Part shown: piece after piece, positions 51,477 to 60,815 of the stretch
Layout of the letters: the number at the start of each line of letters is the position of its first letter
Position numbering within the stretch: the stretch's first letter is position 1
DNA from: Chryseobacterium piscicola
Lineage (GTDB): Bacteria; Bacteroidota; Bacteroidia; Flavobacteriales; Weeksellaceae
Direction: 5' to 3'
DNA length: 64,000 nucleotides
Assembly: GCF_900156685.1 (NCBI RefSeq)
Contig: NZ_FTOJ01000005.1
Span: 62,001-126,000, forward strand
Program-made: the position numbers and the translations under genes
The notes under the pieces: generated by a model
The model's database searches: none
Seen by the model: only the letters and a program-made list of their open reading frames with translations
What the model was told of the DNA's origin: nothing

Positions 51477-53135
51477 CTAATTGTTGTACAACATTTTGTA
51501 ATATTCATCAGCCATTCGGTCAGAATTAAACTGATCTTTTACATCGTTCATGGCGTTGTATTGTATTTTTCTCCATTTATCAGGATTGTCGTAATAGGTT
51601 GGGAGGATTTCTTTTTCAAGAATTTCGTAGAGTTTGTTCAAATCATAATTATCTTGTTCGTAAATGCTCATATTGGCATAGTCCGCTTTAGGAACTACGA
51701 AAGAATTTTCTCCGTGTTTTGCAAATTCAGGAATCCAGCCATCGTCAGTAGATAAATTTACACTTCCGTTCATAGCCGCCGTCATACCAGAAGTTCCTGA
51801 AGCTTCTCTCGGTACACGAGGGTTATTTAGCCATAAATCTGAGCCTTGTTTCAATGATTTACTTAAAGCGAGTTCATAGCCCGTTAACACTGCTATGTTT
51901 TTATGATTTTTACTTTCTTCTACCAAAGAATTAAACGTAGAAATTGCAGAATAATCCATAGGGTATGGTTTTCCTGCCCAAATCATCTGGATAGGATATT
52001 TTGCATGATTCAAAAGAGAGTAAAACCTTGATTTATCATGCAGAAGTAAATCTGCTCTTTTGTACCCTGCAAATCTTCTTGCCCATACGATTGTAAAGAT
52101 ATTAGGATCAAAAAGATTTCCGGTTTGGTCTGCTACAATTTTGAAAAGTCTCTTTTTTAATAGTTTTTTTCGGTAATCAAACATGGGTTGATTATTTTCA
52201 TCCTTTGCGTTATATAAAGGTTTGTCTCCCCAATATTTGAATTCCTGCGCGTTGGTAATCGATTTTATTTCGCAAATGCCTTCATATTTACTCCACATCT
52301 CACGAGATACTTCGCCATGAAGTTTAGAAACTCCATTGGCAATTTTCGCCATTTTCAATGCGCATAAAGAATGATTAAATCTTTCCTCTTCAGAACCTTC
52401 AATTTTACTTACTTCTTCTAAGCTTAAACCTGAAAAATAAGACATTTCGTAGCAAAGTCTTCTGTTGTGTTTTTCATTTCCCGCTTCTTCTGGCGTGTGG
52501 GTTGTGAAAACCAGTTTTTCTTTTACTTTGTTGATATCTCCATTAAATTTTTTCAGCAAATGGAAAGCAGCCGGCAAGCCATGAGCTTCGTTTAGATGGT
52601 AAATGTCGCGGTCAATATTCATTTCTTCTAAAAGCCTTGCGCCACCTTTTCCTAGAAGAATATACTGAGCTAATTTTGTAGATTCGTTGGCATCGTAAAG
52701 TTTGTGACAGATGGTTTTGGAAATATGATCATTCTCCGGGACGTCAGTGGAAAGTAAAAATAATGGTGCTGTATTGAAAGTCTCTGGATTGAGGTAAAAA
52801 ACCTTTACCCAAACCGGTGCACTGTGAATTTCAATTTGAAATTTAATACCCGTGTCTTCTAGAAAACTGTACATTTTTTTCGTCCAGGTAGGCTGAAGTG
52901 TTTGGTCATGATTTCTTGCTTGGTCGTAATAGCCGAATTTCCAGAGAATACCAATTCCTACAACATCTTGTTTTAGATTGTAAGCGCTTCTCATGTGTGA
53001 GCCTGCCAAAAATCCAAGACCTCCGGAATATATTTTTAGAACTTGCTCAATAGCAAATTCCATTGAGAAATAGGCGATTTTTTTTGTGTATTGCTGGTTG
53101 ACAGCGTAAGGTATTTTAAAGTTTTTAAAATCCAT
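51477..53135 (-). CDS. Alpha-glucan-phosphorylase-like protein with altered PLP site
   Basis: A 552-residue GT-B protein of the alpha-glucan phosphorylase (GlgP, short type) family. It shows YFSMEFAIEQVLKIYSGGLG, HLNEAHGLPAAF, FTTHTPEEAGNEKH, VWARRFAGYKRADLLL, AGKPYPMD and the end motif EASGTSGMTAAMNGSVNL. In family members the residue after GM in that last motif is a lysine that carries the PLP cofactor; here it is Thr452 (codon ACG, one base from AAG). Such a chain may use a PLP-free glycosyl-transfer chemistry or be inactive. ATG 53135 is preferred. Confidence 0.85.
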   Translation of the reverse strand: MDFKNFKIPYAVNQQYTKKIAYFSMEFAIEQVLKIYSGGLGFLAGSHMRSAYNLKQDVVGIGILWKFGYYDQARNHDQTLQPTWTKKMYSFLEDTGIKFQIEIHSAPVWVKVFYLNPETFNTAPLFLLSTDVPENDHISKTICHKLYDANESTKLAQYILLGKGGARLLEEMNIDRDIYHLNEAHGLPAAFHLLKKFNGDINKVKEKLVFTTHTPEEAGNEKHNRRLCYEMSYFSGLSLEEVSKIEGSEEERFNHSLCALKMAKIANGVSKLHGEVSREMWSKYEGICEIKSITNAQEFKYWGDKPLYNAKDENNQPMFDYRKKLLKKRLFKIVADQTGNLFDPNIFTIVWARRFAGYKRADLLLHDKSRFYSLLNHAKYPIQMIWAGKPYPMDYSAISTFNSLVEESKNHKNIAVLTGYELALSKSLKQGSDLWLNNPRVPREASGTSGMTAAMNGSVNLSTDDGWIPEFAKHGENSFVVPKADYANMSIYEQDNYDLNKLYEILEKEILPTYYDNPDKWRKIQYNAMNDVKDQFNSDRMADEYYKMLYNN

Positions 53136-53327
53136 TATTGTGTAGTATATTATTTTGAAAAGAACAAATGTAATTATAATCAAAATAAATCGATTGTTAA
53201 ATAATCAATAATTTAGAAATATAAAATCAATTCATAAGAAAAATTCACTAGATTTAGCTTGTAAAATTTTGATAATCAAAATGTTTGTTCTTGGGGCAAT
53301 TTTGTAATTCTGCTAAAATTCAAACTC

Positions 53328-54128
53328 ATGAAAAAGACTTTTTCCGATGAAGATCTTGTGAAAAATCTCAATCTTTACCACCTCAATAGACATCTAAAAA
53401 AGAAGCCTATAGAAAAGTACCATCGTAGTATTGACGCGTCTGCCTTGCACGATCGTGAGAAATATAAAAAGAAAACCGAGATTTTGTTGCTGAATTCTTT
53501 TATGCATCATTTTCCTGAGGTAAAATTTGAAAACTTTATCTGTGAAAGCCCAGATTTTATAGCAAAATTACACGGAAAAAAAATAGGAATAGAACTAACC
53601 GAAGTGATCAATCATCTTGAAATGAAGAAAGTAGAAAGCTGCTTAAATAAGATTTTTCGGCAGGCAGAAATACTGTTAGAAAAAGAAGATGCTTCAAAAT
53701 ATCGTGGTGTTTATTTTTTGGAATTTAACCAGAATTTTAAACTGGATAGTCCCGAGTTTCAGCAGGAAATAATTTTGGATATTTATAAAAGTATTCGAAG
53801 GAATAAGCCTTTTGGTTATGTTAAGAATATTAGAAAATCTGTACACCGCAGAAACGTTTTTATTACCCATGAATTCACATTGAATCTTTTTGATGAGCTC
53901 GGCTCGGAAAAAATTTTAGAATTGATTGAAAAGAAAAATGAAAAATTCCCTTACTATGATAATTCTGTAGATGAATGTTGGCTGGTAATTGTTTCAGATA
54001 TGAATTCCCTTGCGTCCAGATACACTTTTATTCAAAATAAAGAGCATCTTGCTGAAGTGAAAAGCCCGTTCCACAAAATTTTCCATCTCGAAAACCTTTG
54101 CGGAAATATAACAAGTATAAAAACTTGA
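53328..54128 (+). CDS. Unknown protein with possible PDDEXK-like nuclease motif
   Basis: A 266-residue basic protein, no signal peptide. A possible nuclease-like signature is seen at about residues 80-100: CESPDFIAK (PD) then KIGIELTEVINH (E-x-T in place of E-x-K), as in several uncharacterised restriction-endonuclease-like proteins. The flanks are lysine-rich. The assignment is weak, and activity is doubtful because the canonical lysine is replaced. It is the only gene between the phosphorylase-like gene and the T9SS cargo gene. Confidence 0.6.
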   Translation: MKKTFSDEDLVKNLNLYHLNRHLKKKPIEKYHRSIDASALHDREKYKKKTEILLLNSFMHHFPEVKFENFICESPDFIAKLHGKKIGIELTEVINHLEMKKVESCLNKIFRQAEILLEKEDASKYRGVYFLEFNQNFKLDSPEFQQEIILDIYKSIRRNKPFGYVKNIRKSVHRRNVFITHEFTLNLFDELGSEKILELIEKKNEKFPYYDNSVDECWLVIVSDMNSLASRYTFIQNKEHLAEVKSPFHKIFHLENLCGNITSIKT

Positions 54129-54247
54129 TTCCTCTTTAAAAAAATAATAATTTACAGGAAATTAACAGATTTTGTTTAAGTTTTGATTCTCTTTGTTGTG
54201 ATGATTTAAATATTTGTTTAATTTTGATGAAATAAATAAGGAATGCC

Positions 54248-56080
54248 ATGAAAAAAACGCTACTGTTTTTATTGATCATAATTTCAAATTTTTATTTTTC
54301 TCAAGGAGATTGCGTCTCGGCATTAGGTGTCTGCGGAAATTCTACTATTACATACAGCCCTACAGGTATAGGAAATACAAACGAGAGTTTAGGAGATTGT
54401 CTCAGTACAGGGGAACATAATTCTATCTGGTATAAATTTAAGATTGCCACCAGCGGAACTCTTACTTTTGTGATCAATCCGTCGGATCCAACTGTAGACT
54501 ATGACTGGGCTGTATACGGACCCAATACTTCTTGCGGAAGTCTTGGTTTTCCCATACGCTGTAACGCTGCTACAGTGATTGGTGTAAATCCCGATACTGG
54601 TTTGGATATGACGAGCACAATAACCAGTGCAGCAGGAGGTTCTAGTACGCCATATTGTAAGTATATGGATGTTGTTGCAGGCGAAACCTACTTTTTATAC
54701 TTAGATAATTTTCAGGGAGGGGCAAGTACCAATGTTTCACCGTTTACTCTTACATGGGGCGGTACTGCTACATTGGCCTCACCGTTTACCGATCCCGCTA
54801 TACTTCAGTTTCCTCTTGTTCCACCAGGTTCTCCGGCTGCCAATCCTTCAGATCCTAAAGAGGTTTTAATTTGTATAAATCCTGCAGTTTTCAATTTTAA
54901 TGTTTTAACACCAGGAATTTTAAATGGCAACAGTAATTTTGTAGTTTCTTACCATTATACTCAAAATGATGCGATTTCAGGAGCCAATCCCATTACTACT
55001 CAAATCACAGTAAATACATCAACGGTATATTATTATAGTGTACATTATCAAGACCCTACAAATCCCACAAATCCTATTAATTATTGTAGGGAAACAGGGA
55101 AATTTAAATTTAAACTAGGGTCAATTTCTGCATACGATGGGAATTTGGAAGTTTGTGCTAATCCTACGAATCCAAATGTGGCAACTTTTAATCTTGATTT
55201 AGCAAATGTTACTACACAGCCCGCAGCTGTAAAAACATATTATTCAACAATGGCAGCTGCACAAGCGGGAACAAACCCAATTTCTCCCTCTAATGCATAC
55301 GTTTCTGCACCTGGTGTAGTTTATGTGAAAGTGGCGGATCTTGCTGGCTGTTATACTATTGTAAAAATTACTTTGAAAATAGTTTCGCAGGTGTATTCTA
55401 CCATTTTGAAGGATAAGACAATATGTATCGATGACCGTGCTACCCTTGATGCCGGACCAGGCTTTGCATCTTATGAATGGAGTACGGGAGCAACAACTCA
55501 AGTGGTTTCCGGATTGCCTGTAGGAAGTTATTGGGTAAAGCTTCAGACCGGTAATTGTTTTGCAATACAGAAGGTTAATGTTTTACCGTATACCCAACCC
55601 ATTATTTCAAGCGTTGATATTTCTTTTGCAAAAGTTGTTGTAAATGTGAGTGGTGGAAAAGCGCCTTACAAATATTCTATGGACAATATTAACTGGCAAG
55701 ATTCTAATGTTTTTACCAAAGTTAAAAGAGGTGAACACATGGTTTATGTAAAAGATGCCAACCAATGTCACGAAGTAGATATTGAAATCACAGTTCCTAA
55801 TATCGTGAATGCAATAACGCCAAACGGAGATGGCTACAATGATTATATAGATTATTCTGCTTTGGCAAATAAAGCTAATCTTGTATTTACTGTTTATAAT
55901 AGATACGGAAACAAAATGTTTGAAGCAAATAAATTCAACGATTACAGATGGGACGGAACTTCAGGGAATAAAAAAATAGGGACAGGAAACTATTGGTTCT
56001 CAATTACATGGACTGAGCCTAAACGAAATAATACACCAGTAAACTACTCCGGATGGATTTTGGTTAAGAATAGGGATTGA
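54248..56080 (+). CDS. T9SS-exported adhesin-like protein, type B sorting domain
   Basis: A 610-residue secreted protein. A signal peptide (LLFLLIIISNFYFSQ) leads into a cysteine-containing N-terminal domain, Ig/PKD-like repeats and a gliding-motility-associated C-terminal domain. That domain begins ITPNGDGYNDYIDY and ends GNYWFSITWTEP and GWILVKNRD, the type B signal for export by the type IX system. It is proline/asparagine/threonine-rich and lacks enzymatic motifs, so a surface adhesin or structural role is likely. Confidence 0.9.
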   Translation: MKKTLLFLLIIISNFYFSQGDCVSALGVCGNSTITYSPTGIGNTNESLGDCLSTGEHNSIWYKFKIATSGTLTFVINPSDPTVDYDWAVYGPNTSCGSLGFPIRCNAATVIGVNPDTGLDMTSTITSAAGGSSTPYCKYMDVVAGETYFLYLDNFQGGASTNVSPFTLTWGGTATLASPFTDPAILQFPLVPPGSPAANPSDPKEVLICINPAVFNFNVLTPGILNGNSNFVVSYHYTQNDAISGANPITTQITVNTSTVYYYSVHYQDPTNPTNPINYCRETGKFKFKLGSISAYDGNLEVCANPTNPNVATFNLDLANVTTQPAAVKTYYSTMAAAQAGTNPISPSNAYVSAPGVVYVKVADLAGCYTIVKITLKIVSQVYSTILKDKTICIDDRATLDAGPGFASYEWSTGATTQVVSGLPVGSYWVKLQTGNCFAIQKVNVLPYTQPIISSVDISFAKVVVNVSGGKAPYKYSMDNINWQDSNVFTKVKRGEHMVYVKDANQCHEVDIEITVPNIVNAITPNGDGYNDYIDYSALANKANLVFTVYNRYGNKMFEANKFNDYRWDGTSGNKKIGTGNYWFSITWTEPKRNNTPVNYSGWILVKNRD

Positions 56081-56117
56081 TAATTTTAAGAATTGCCTGT
56101 AATTTATGATAATTGAA

Positions 56118-56215
56118 AGTACTTTGTGTTTCTTTGTTAACTTAACGCCCTTTTTATAAGTTAAAAACAATCAAAATGTATAACTCTTTGTTTGCCTTGG
56201 CGTTAAATCAAGAAT
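56118..56215. repeat. CTTTG-rich degenerate spacer element
   Basis: Contains ACTTTGTGTTTCTTTG, TTAACTTAACGCCC and GCCTTGGCGTTAAA words. Similar words occur near 2800-2880 and 17840-17920. It may be a degenerate dispersed element of this genome. Confidence 0.4.
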
Positions 56216-56256
56216 TATGTCAAATTGCGCATGTACATAATAATCTAAATGATATA

Positions 56257-56290
56257 AGAAAACCATCTTTAAAGAGATGGTTTTTTTTAG
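56257..56290. terminator. Bidirectional terminator before the NTF2-like gene
   Basis: AAAACCATCT pairs with AGATGGTTTT over a 6-nt loop; T-runs follow on both sides. Confidence 0.85.
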
Positions 56291-56646
56291 CTGAATACTT
56301 TTGTATCTTTAAAATAATCAGATAAATACAATATTTTTCCACATTCTGAGAATTGAATAATGGTGCAGATTTCGTTTTCGTGAGGGTCTTTTCCAGATAA
56401 ATTACCCGAAGAATTAGTTTGGTAAAAATATTTGTTATTTCCCAAATTAAATATCTCAGAAACATTCCACTCAATTTTTTCATAACGCCTGAAAATAGCT
56501 CTGAACAAGGCTAAAATTCTGCTTTTACCAGAAATTTCTTTAGCAGGCGGAATCCAAATTACAGTATCATCAGTAAACCATTTTTCAAGTTTTTCAATAT
56601 TTAAGGAATTTAAATCCTGCATAAAATGACTGATCTTACAATTCAT
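56287..56646 (-). CDS. NTF2-like/SnoaL-type small protein
   Basis: A 119-residue protein of the cone-shaped NTF2-like superfamily. The fold's early helix is FMQDLNSLNIEKLEKWFTDD, then TVIWIPPAKEISGKSRILAL and a C-terminal strand cluster with FYQTNSSGNL and ICTIIQFSECGKILYLSDYF. Members are enzymes or ligand-binding proteins; no catalytic signature is clear here. Its stop overlaps the end of the terminator stem. Confidence 0.8.
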   Translation of the reverse strand: MNCKISHFMQDLNSLNIEKLEKWFTDDTVIWIPPAKEISGKSRILALFRAIFRRYEKIEWNVSEIFNLGNNKYFYQTNSSGNLSGKDPHENEICTIIQFSECGKILYLSDYFKDTKVFS

Positions 56647-57016
56647 AGGCGCAATTTACGTTTATATACGTTAAAATCGGTAAATTGGTTTTAAATTAAG
56701 AAAAATAGTAAACAAATACTCACGAAAAATTGTTTACAAAACGTTTTGAATACTATAAAGTTATTGCAAGTAAATCATTAGCTCAACTTTTTCATGAATA
56801 GTTTTTTTAGTAATTTAATAAAGAAGGTAATTCAATTACAGTCACCATAAAAATGAATAATATGAAATATATCTACGAAAAGGTTGGTTTTTTAAACTCA
56901 AAAGAAACAAAAATATTCAAGAAGCCGTAATTAATAATCTGGAAATACTTTCTGTTACTACTGATAAATATAAGGGTTTTAATACCGAAATAAATATTGA
57001 TTTCACATAAAATAGA
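56647..57016. other. 370-bp intergenic region with gene debris
   Basis: AT-rich. A frame ending near 57009 encodes about 50 coding-looking residues (KGWFFKLKRNKNIQEAVINN and IEILSVTT-like words), with no start codon and broken against a short ATG frame in another phase. It may be the remains of a gene that preceded the transglutaminase-like pseudogene. Confidence 0.45.
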
Positions 57017-57649
57017 ATGAAAAACTTTACAATTAATAAAAACAAAGGTATTGTTTCTGAAAAATTTCTTAGCAAAAATATCACATAATTTTATGTTGCC
57101 TGCAAGTATGTTTCAGAATTGCCTTATAAAAGGAATTCTGATAAAAGTAATATTCAAAGTATTTTTGATGATCTGGGCGGAACTTGCAGTACAAAACACG
57201 CAACTTTGAGAAAATTGGCGCTTGAAAATAACCAACAAGATGTAAAGTTAATTCTCGGCATCTTCAAAATGGATGCAAAATACACCAGCAAAATTAAAAA
57301 TACACTACAAAAATATAATCTAAATTATATTCCCGAAGCTCATAATTATCTCAAAATTGATGATGAATATTATGATTTTACAAACCCCAATTCAAACTAC
57401 ACTCAATTTAAACATAAATTATTGATTGAAAAGGAAATAGAATACAGTGAGATTGCTGAAGTGAAAGTTATATTTCACAAATATTTTCTTGAGAAATGGA
57501 TTGTTGACGAGAATATTCCATTTAATTTAGACGAAATTTGGAACATTCGTGAGCAGTGCATCAAAGATTTACAGCAATGGGATAAAATAGAAATTCAAAA
57601 TACTTCTCCCGTTTGTTTTGCCAACAGGACAGATTTACGAGAAGATTAA
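57017..57649 (+). pseudogene. Transglutaminase-like protein broken by an in-frame TAA
   Basis: From ATG 57017 the frame encodes MKNFTINKNKGIVSEKFL onwards and stops at TAA 57086-57088 after 23 codons. The same frame then continues without a gap through FYVACKYVSELPYKRN to the stop at 57649. The downstream part carries a transglutaminase-like core: GGTCSTKHATL (cysteine), PEAHNYLKIDDEYYDF (histidine and aspartate). A shorter protein could start at TTG 57119, but that cuts off conserved N-terminal residues. I treat it as a nonsense-mutated gene; read-through is an alternative. Confidence 0.65.
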
Positions 57650-57691
57650 AAACTATAGACCGAATCAATTTAATTATCGTATTAAATTGAT

Positions 57692-57699
57692 TATCTTTG
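57692..57699 (+). promoter_or_regulatory. -7 box of mtaB
   Basis: TATCTTTG, followed by CA, lies 25 nt before the mtaB start. Confidence 0.6.
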
Positions 57700-57724
57700 C
57701 ACCGACAAAATTCAGGAACAATAA

Positions 57725-59071
57725 ATGTCTCACTTTCACAGAACAGCCGCATTTCATACGCTAGGCTGCAAATTAAATTTTGCAGAAACATCTACTATTG
57801 CCCGTCAATTGACAGATGCAGGTTATGATAAGGTAAGTTTTGATGATAAAGCAGATATTTATGTGATTAATACTTGCTCAGTAACAGAAAATGCAGACCG
57901 AGAGTGTAAACTTCACGTAAAACGCGCAATGAAAGCCAATCCACAAGGTTTGGTAGTGATTGTTGGTTGCTATGCTCAATTAAAACCGGAAGAAATTTCA
58001 CAAATAACGGGTGTTGATTTGGTTCTTGGTGCTAAAGAAAAATTCAATATCCTTAGTTATCTTGATGATTTGGAAAAATCTGAAAGTGAAGGTGTTGTAC
58101 ATTCTTGTGAAATAGAGGAAACTGATTTTTTCATCGGCAGCTACTCTATAGGCGACCGTACAAGAGCTTTCCTTAAAGTTCAGGATGGGTGCGATTACAA
58201 ATGTACCTACTGCACAATTCCTTTAGCCAGAGGGATTTCTCGATCAGATACCATAGAAAATGTTTTGAAAAATGCTAAAGAAATAGCATCCAGAGACATT
58301 AAAGAAATTGTTCTTACAGGTGTAAACATAGGCGACTACGGAAAAGGTGAATTTGGAAACAAAAGACATGAGCATACTTTTTTAGATTTAATTAAAGAAT
58401 TAGATGAGGTTGACGGTATCGAGAGAATCCGGATTTCATCAATTGAACCGAATCTTCTGAAAGATGAAAGTATAGAATTGGTTTCTAAAAGCAAAAGTTT
58501 TGTTCCGCATTTCCATATTCCTTTACAATCTGGAAGTGATGTTTTATTGAAAAAAATGAAACGTCGTTATCTTACGAAATTATACCACAACAGAGTCAAT
58601 AAAATACGTGAGGTAATGCCTCATGCAGCCATTGGTGTAGATGTAATCGTTGGTTTTCCGGGAGAGACTGAAGAATTATTCATGGAAACGTATAATTTTC
58701 TGAATGAGCTTCCTATAAGTTATCTGCACGTTTTCACCTATTCTGAAAGAGAAAATACCGAAGCCGCAGAGATGGAAGGCGCAGTGCCAATTCCTGAAAG
58801 AAAAAGACGCAATAAAATGCTGAGAATTCTTTCAGAAAAAAAGAAAATGGCATTCTACCAAACTCAGCTTGGGCAGACACTTCCCGTACTTTGGGAACAC
58901 GAAAATAAAGACGGAAAAATGTACGGCTTCACAGAAAATTATGTGAGGGTACAAAAAGATTTTGATTCGGCATTCGTTAATCAAATAGAATTTCTAAATT
59001 TAGAAAAAATCCTGTCAGACGGCACAGTTTCCGTGCTATCGTCTTACGAAAGTTTTTTAGCAAAAGCCTAG
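57725..59071 (+). CDS. mtaB: tRNA t6A37 methylthiotransferase MtaB
   Basis: Radical-SAM enzyme that converts t6A37 to ms2t6A37 in tRNA. The 448-residue chain has the N-terminal UPF0004 domain with cysteines in LGCKLNFAE, VINTCSVTENADREC and VGCYAQLK. The radical-SAM cysteines are in VQDGCDYKCTYCTIPLARG, and a C-terminal TRAM-like domain follows (GQTLPVLWEHENKDGKMYGF). All six cluster cysteines are present. Promoter upstream; FMN oxidoreductase gene downstream. Confidence 0.95.
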   Translation: MSHFHRTAAFHTLGCKLNFAETSTIARQLTDAGYDKVSFDDKADIYVINTCSVTENADRECKLHVKRAMKANPQGLVVIVGCYAQLKPEEISQITGVDLVLGAKEKFNILSYLDDLEKSESEGVVHSCEIEETDFFIGSYSIGDRTRAFLKVQDGCDYKCTYCTIPLARGISRSDTIENVLKNAKEIASRDIKEIVLTGVNIGDYGKGEFGNKRHEHTFLDLIKELDEVDGIERIRISSIEPNLLKDESIELVSKSKSFVPHFHIPLQSGSDVLLKKMKRRYLTKLYHNRVNKIREVMPHAAIGVDVIVGFPGETEELFMETYNFLNELPISYLHVFTYSERENTEAAEMEGAVPIPERKRRNKMLRILSEKKKMAFYQTQLGQTLPVLWEHENKDGKMYGFTENYVRVQKDFDSAFVNQIEFLNLEKILSDGTVSVLSSYESFLAKA

Positions 59072-59128
59072 CCTGTTTGCTTTATTTCAATTAAATTTAA
59101 TCTTTAACATTTTTAAATCTACATTCTT

Positions 59129-60634
59129 ATGAGAGATAAATTTTTATCTTGGGGATTGGTTTTGGTTGTTGCAACTTGGGTTGTAGCATTACTCATCAAA
59201 ACACATTATTGGATTCCAACGCTTTTAACCGCAGTTTACGCATTAGGAGTTTACAACACCTATCAAACAAAACATGCTATTCTTAGAAATTTCCCAGTTT
59301 TGGGGTATTTCAGGTATTTTTTTGAAGATATTTCACCCGAAATGCAACAGTATTTTATCGAAAGAGAAACTGATGGAAAACCATTTCCTAGAAACCAGCG
59401 TTCTGCTGTGTACAGACGCTCAAAAAACTTAAGCGATACAGTGCCTTTCGGAACTCAGTTGGAAGTGAACCATAGAAAATATGAAGGAATAAAGCATTCT
59501 ATTTATGCTCAATCTCCAAAAGAAGAATTGCCAAGAGTTTGGGTAGGAGGCGAGCATTGTACGCAGCCTTACCACGCTTCGTTGTTTAATATTTCGGCAA
59601 TGAGTTTTGGTGCATTAAGTGATAGAGCTCAGATTTCATTAAATAGAGGCGCAAAAAAAGGAAATTTCTACCACAATACAGGGGAAGGAGGAATTTCTCC
59701 ACATCACATGGAAGGAGGAGATTTATGCTGGCAAATCGGAACCGGATATTTCGGTTGTAGAGATGAGGAAGGGAAATTTAATCCCGAATTATTTACCAAA
59801 TATTCAACAATTCCGAATGTAAAAATGATTGAGATTAAATTGTCTCAAGGTGCAAAACCAGGCCACGGTGGAGTTTTGCCTGGAGTAAAAAATACACCTG
59901 AAATTGCAAAAATTCGTCACGTACAACCTGGTCTTACCATTGTTTCTCCGCCTTCGCATTCTTCTTTTTCTGATGCAGCAGGTTTGTTGAAATTTGTACA
60001 GCATTTAAGGGAACTTTCAGGCGGAAAACCGGTTGGTTTTAAATTGTGTATCGGCGATACCAAAGAGTTTGAAGATATTTGTGTTCAGATGAATGTTTTG
60101 AATATTTATCCCGATTTTATCACCGTAGATGGGGCAGAAGGTGGAACAGGTGCTGCACCACCAGAATTTTCTGATGGAGTAGGAATGCCTTTGGAGCCTG
60201 CCTTAATTTTTGTTAATAGAACGTTGAAAAACTATAATCTAAGAGAAAAATTAAGAATCATTGCCAGCGGAAAAGTGCTTACAAGTTTAGATATTTTACG
60301 AGCGGTAGCCATGGGAGCAGATATGTGCAATAATGCCAGAGGATTTATGTTTTCTTTAGGATGCATCCAGGCCCTGAGATGTAATAATAACAATTGCCCA
60401 ACTGGGGTGGCTACACAAGATAAAATGCTAATCAAAGGTCTTGATGTTACAGATAAAGCAGAAAGAGTATATCATTTCCACAAAAATACTTTACATACTT
60501 GCAATGAATTAATCGCTGCAGCAGGCAGAAGTTCTTATGAAGAAGTTGATGCGTCTATGTTTATGCGTGGAGATGAATTTGAACATCTTTCAGACCATTA
60601 CTTCCCTGATATTCTTGGAAATGTGAGGAAATAA
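59129..60634 (+). CDS. FMN-binding glutamate synthase family protein
   Basis: A 501-residue membrane-linked relative of the glutamate synthase large subunit central domain. Two N-terminal hydrophobic helices (about residues 8-45) are followed by an FMN-binding (beta/alpha)8 barrel, with FNISAMSFGALSDRAQISLN, GISPHHMEGGDLCWQIGTGY and DGAEGGTGAAPPEFSDGVG. The cysteines in LGCIQALRCNNNNCPTGVAT match the 3Fe-4S site. It lacks the glutaminase domain, so it is not a complete glutamate synthase; the electron donor and substrate are unknown. Confidence 0.9.
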   Translation: MRDKFLSWGLVLVVATWVVALLIKTHYWIPTLLTAVYALGVYNTYQTKHAILRNFPVLGYFRYFFEDISPEMQQYFIERETDGKPFPRNQRSAVYRRSKNLSDTVPFGTQLEVNHRKYEGIKHSIYAQSPKEELPRVWVGGEHCTQPYHASLFNISAMSFGALSDRAQISLNRGAKKGNFYHNTGEGGISPHHMEGGDLCWQIGTGYFGCRDEEGKFNPELFTKYSTIPNVKMIEIKLSQGAKPGHGGVLPGVKNTPEIAKIRHVQPGLTIVSPPSHSSFSDAAGLLKFVQHLRELSGGKPVGFKLCIGDTKEFEDICVQMNVLNIYPDFITVDGAEGGTGAAPPEFSDGVGMPLEPALIFVNRTLKNYNLREKLRIIASGKVLTSLDILRAVAMGADMCNNARGFMFSLGCIQALRCNNNNCPTGVATQDKMLIKGLDVTDKAERVYHFHKNTLHTCNELIAAAGRSSYEEVDASMFMRGDEFEHLSDHYFPDILGNVRK

Positions 60635-60647
60635 AATTTTAATTATG

Positions 60648-60745
60648 CGCCTATTTCCGCCCTCCATTCCCGCTTTTTTGTGCCAAGGCTTTTCCCTTCC
60701 TTACAAAAAGAGCTCCATTCAGGTCGGGGCGTGTGGGATTCGGCT
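60648..60745. repeat. G+C-richer intergenic fragment, possible dispersed repeat
   Basis: Contains words CCGCCCTCCATTCCCGC, CTTTTCCCTTCCTTAC and GAGCTCCATTCAGGTCGGGG. Its composition stands out from the AT-rich spacers. I recall similar fragments in related genomes but cannot check this here. Confidence 0.4.
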
Positions 60746-60754
60746 GCAGATTTC

Positions 60755-60799
60755 AATCATAAAAAATGCTTCGTTTTAGACGAAGCATTTTTTATGATT
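60755..60799. terminator. Long bidirectional terminator
   Basis: A perfect 19-bp stem (60755-60773 with 60781-60799), loop TTTTAGA. It separates the convergent glutamate-synthase-like gene and the FKBP-like lipoprotein gene. Confidence 0.9.
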
Positions 60800-60815
60800 G
60801 TTTTTTTTAAAATAA

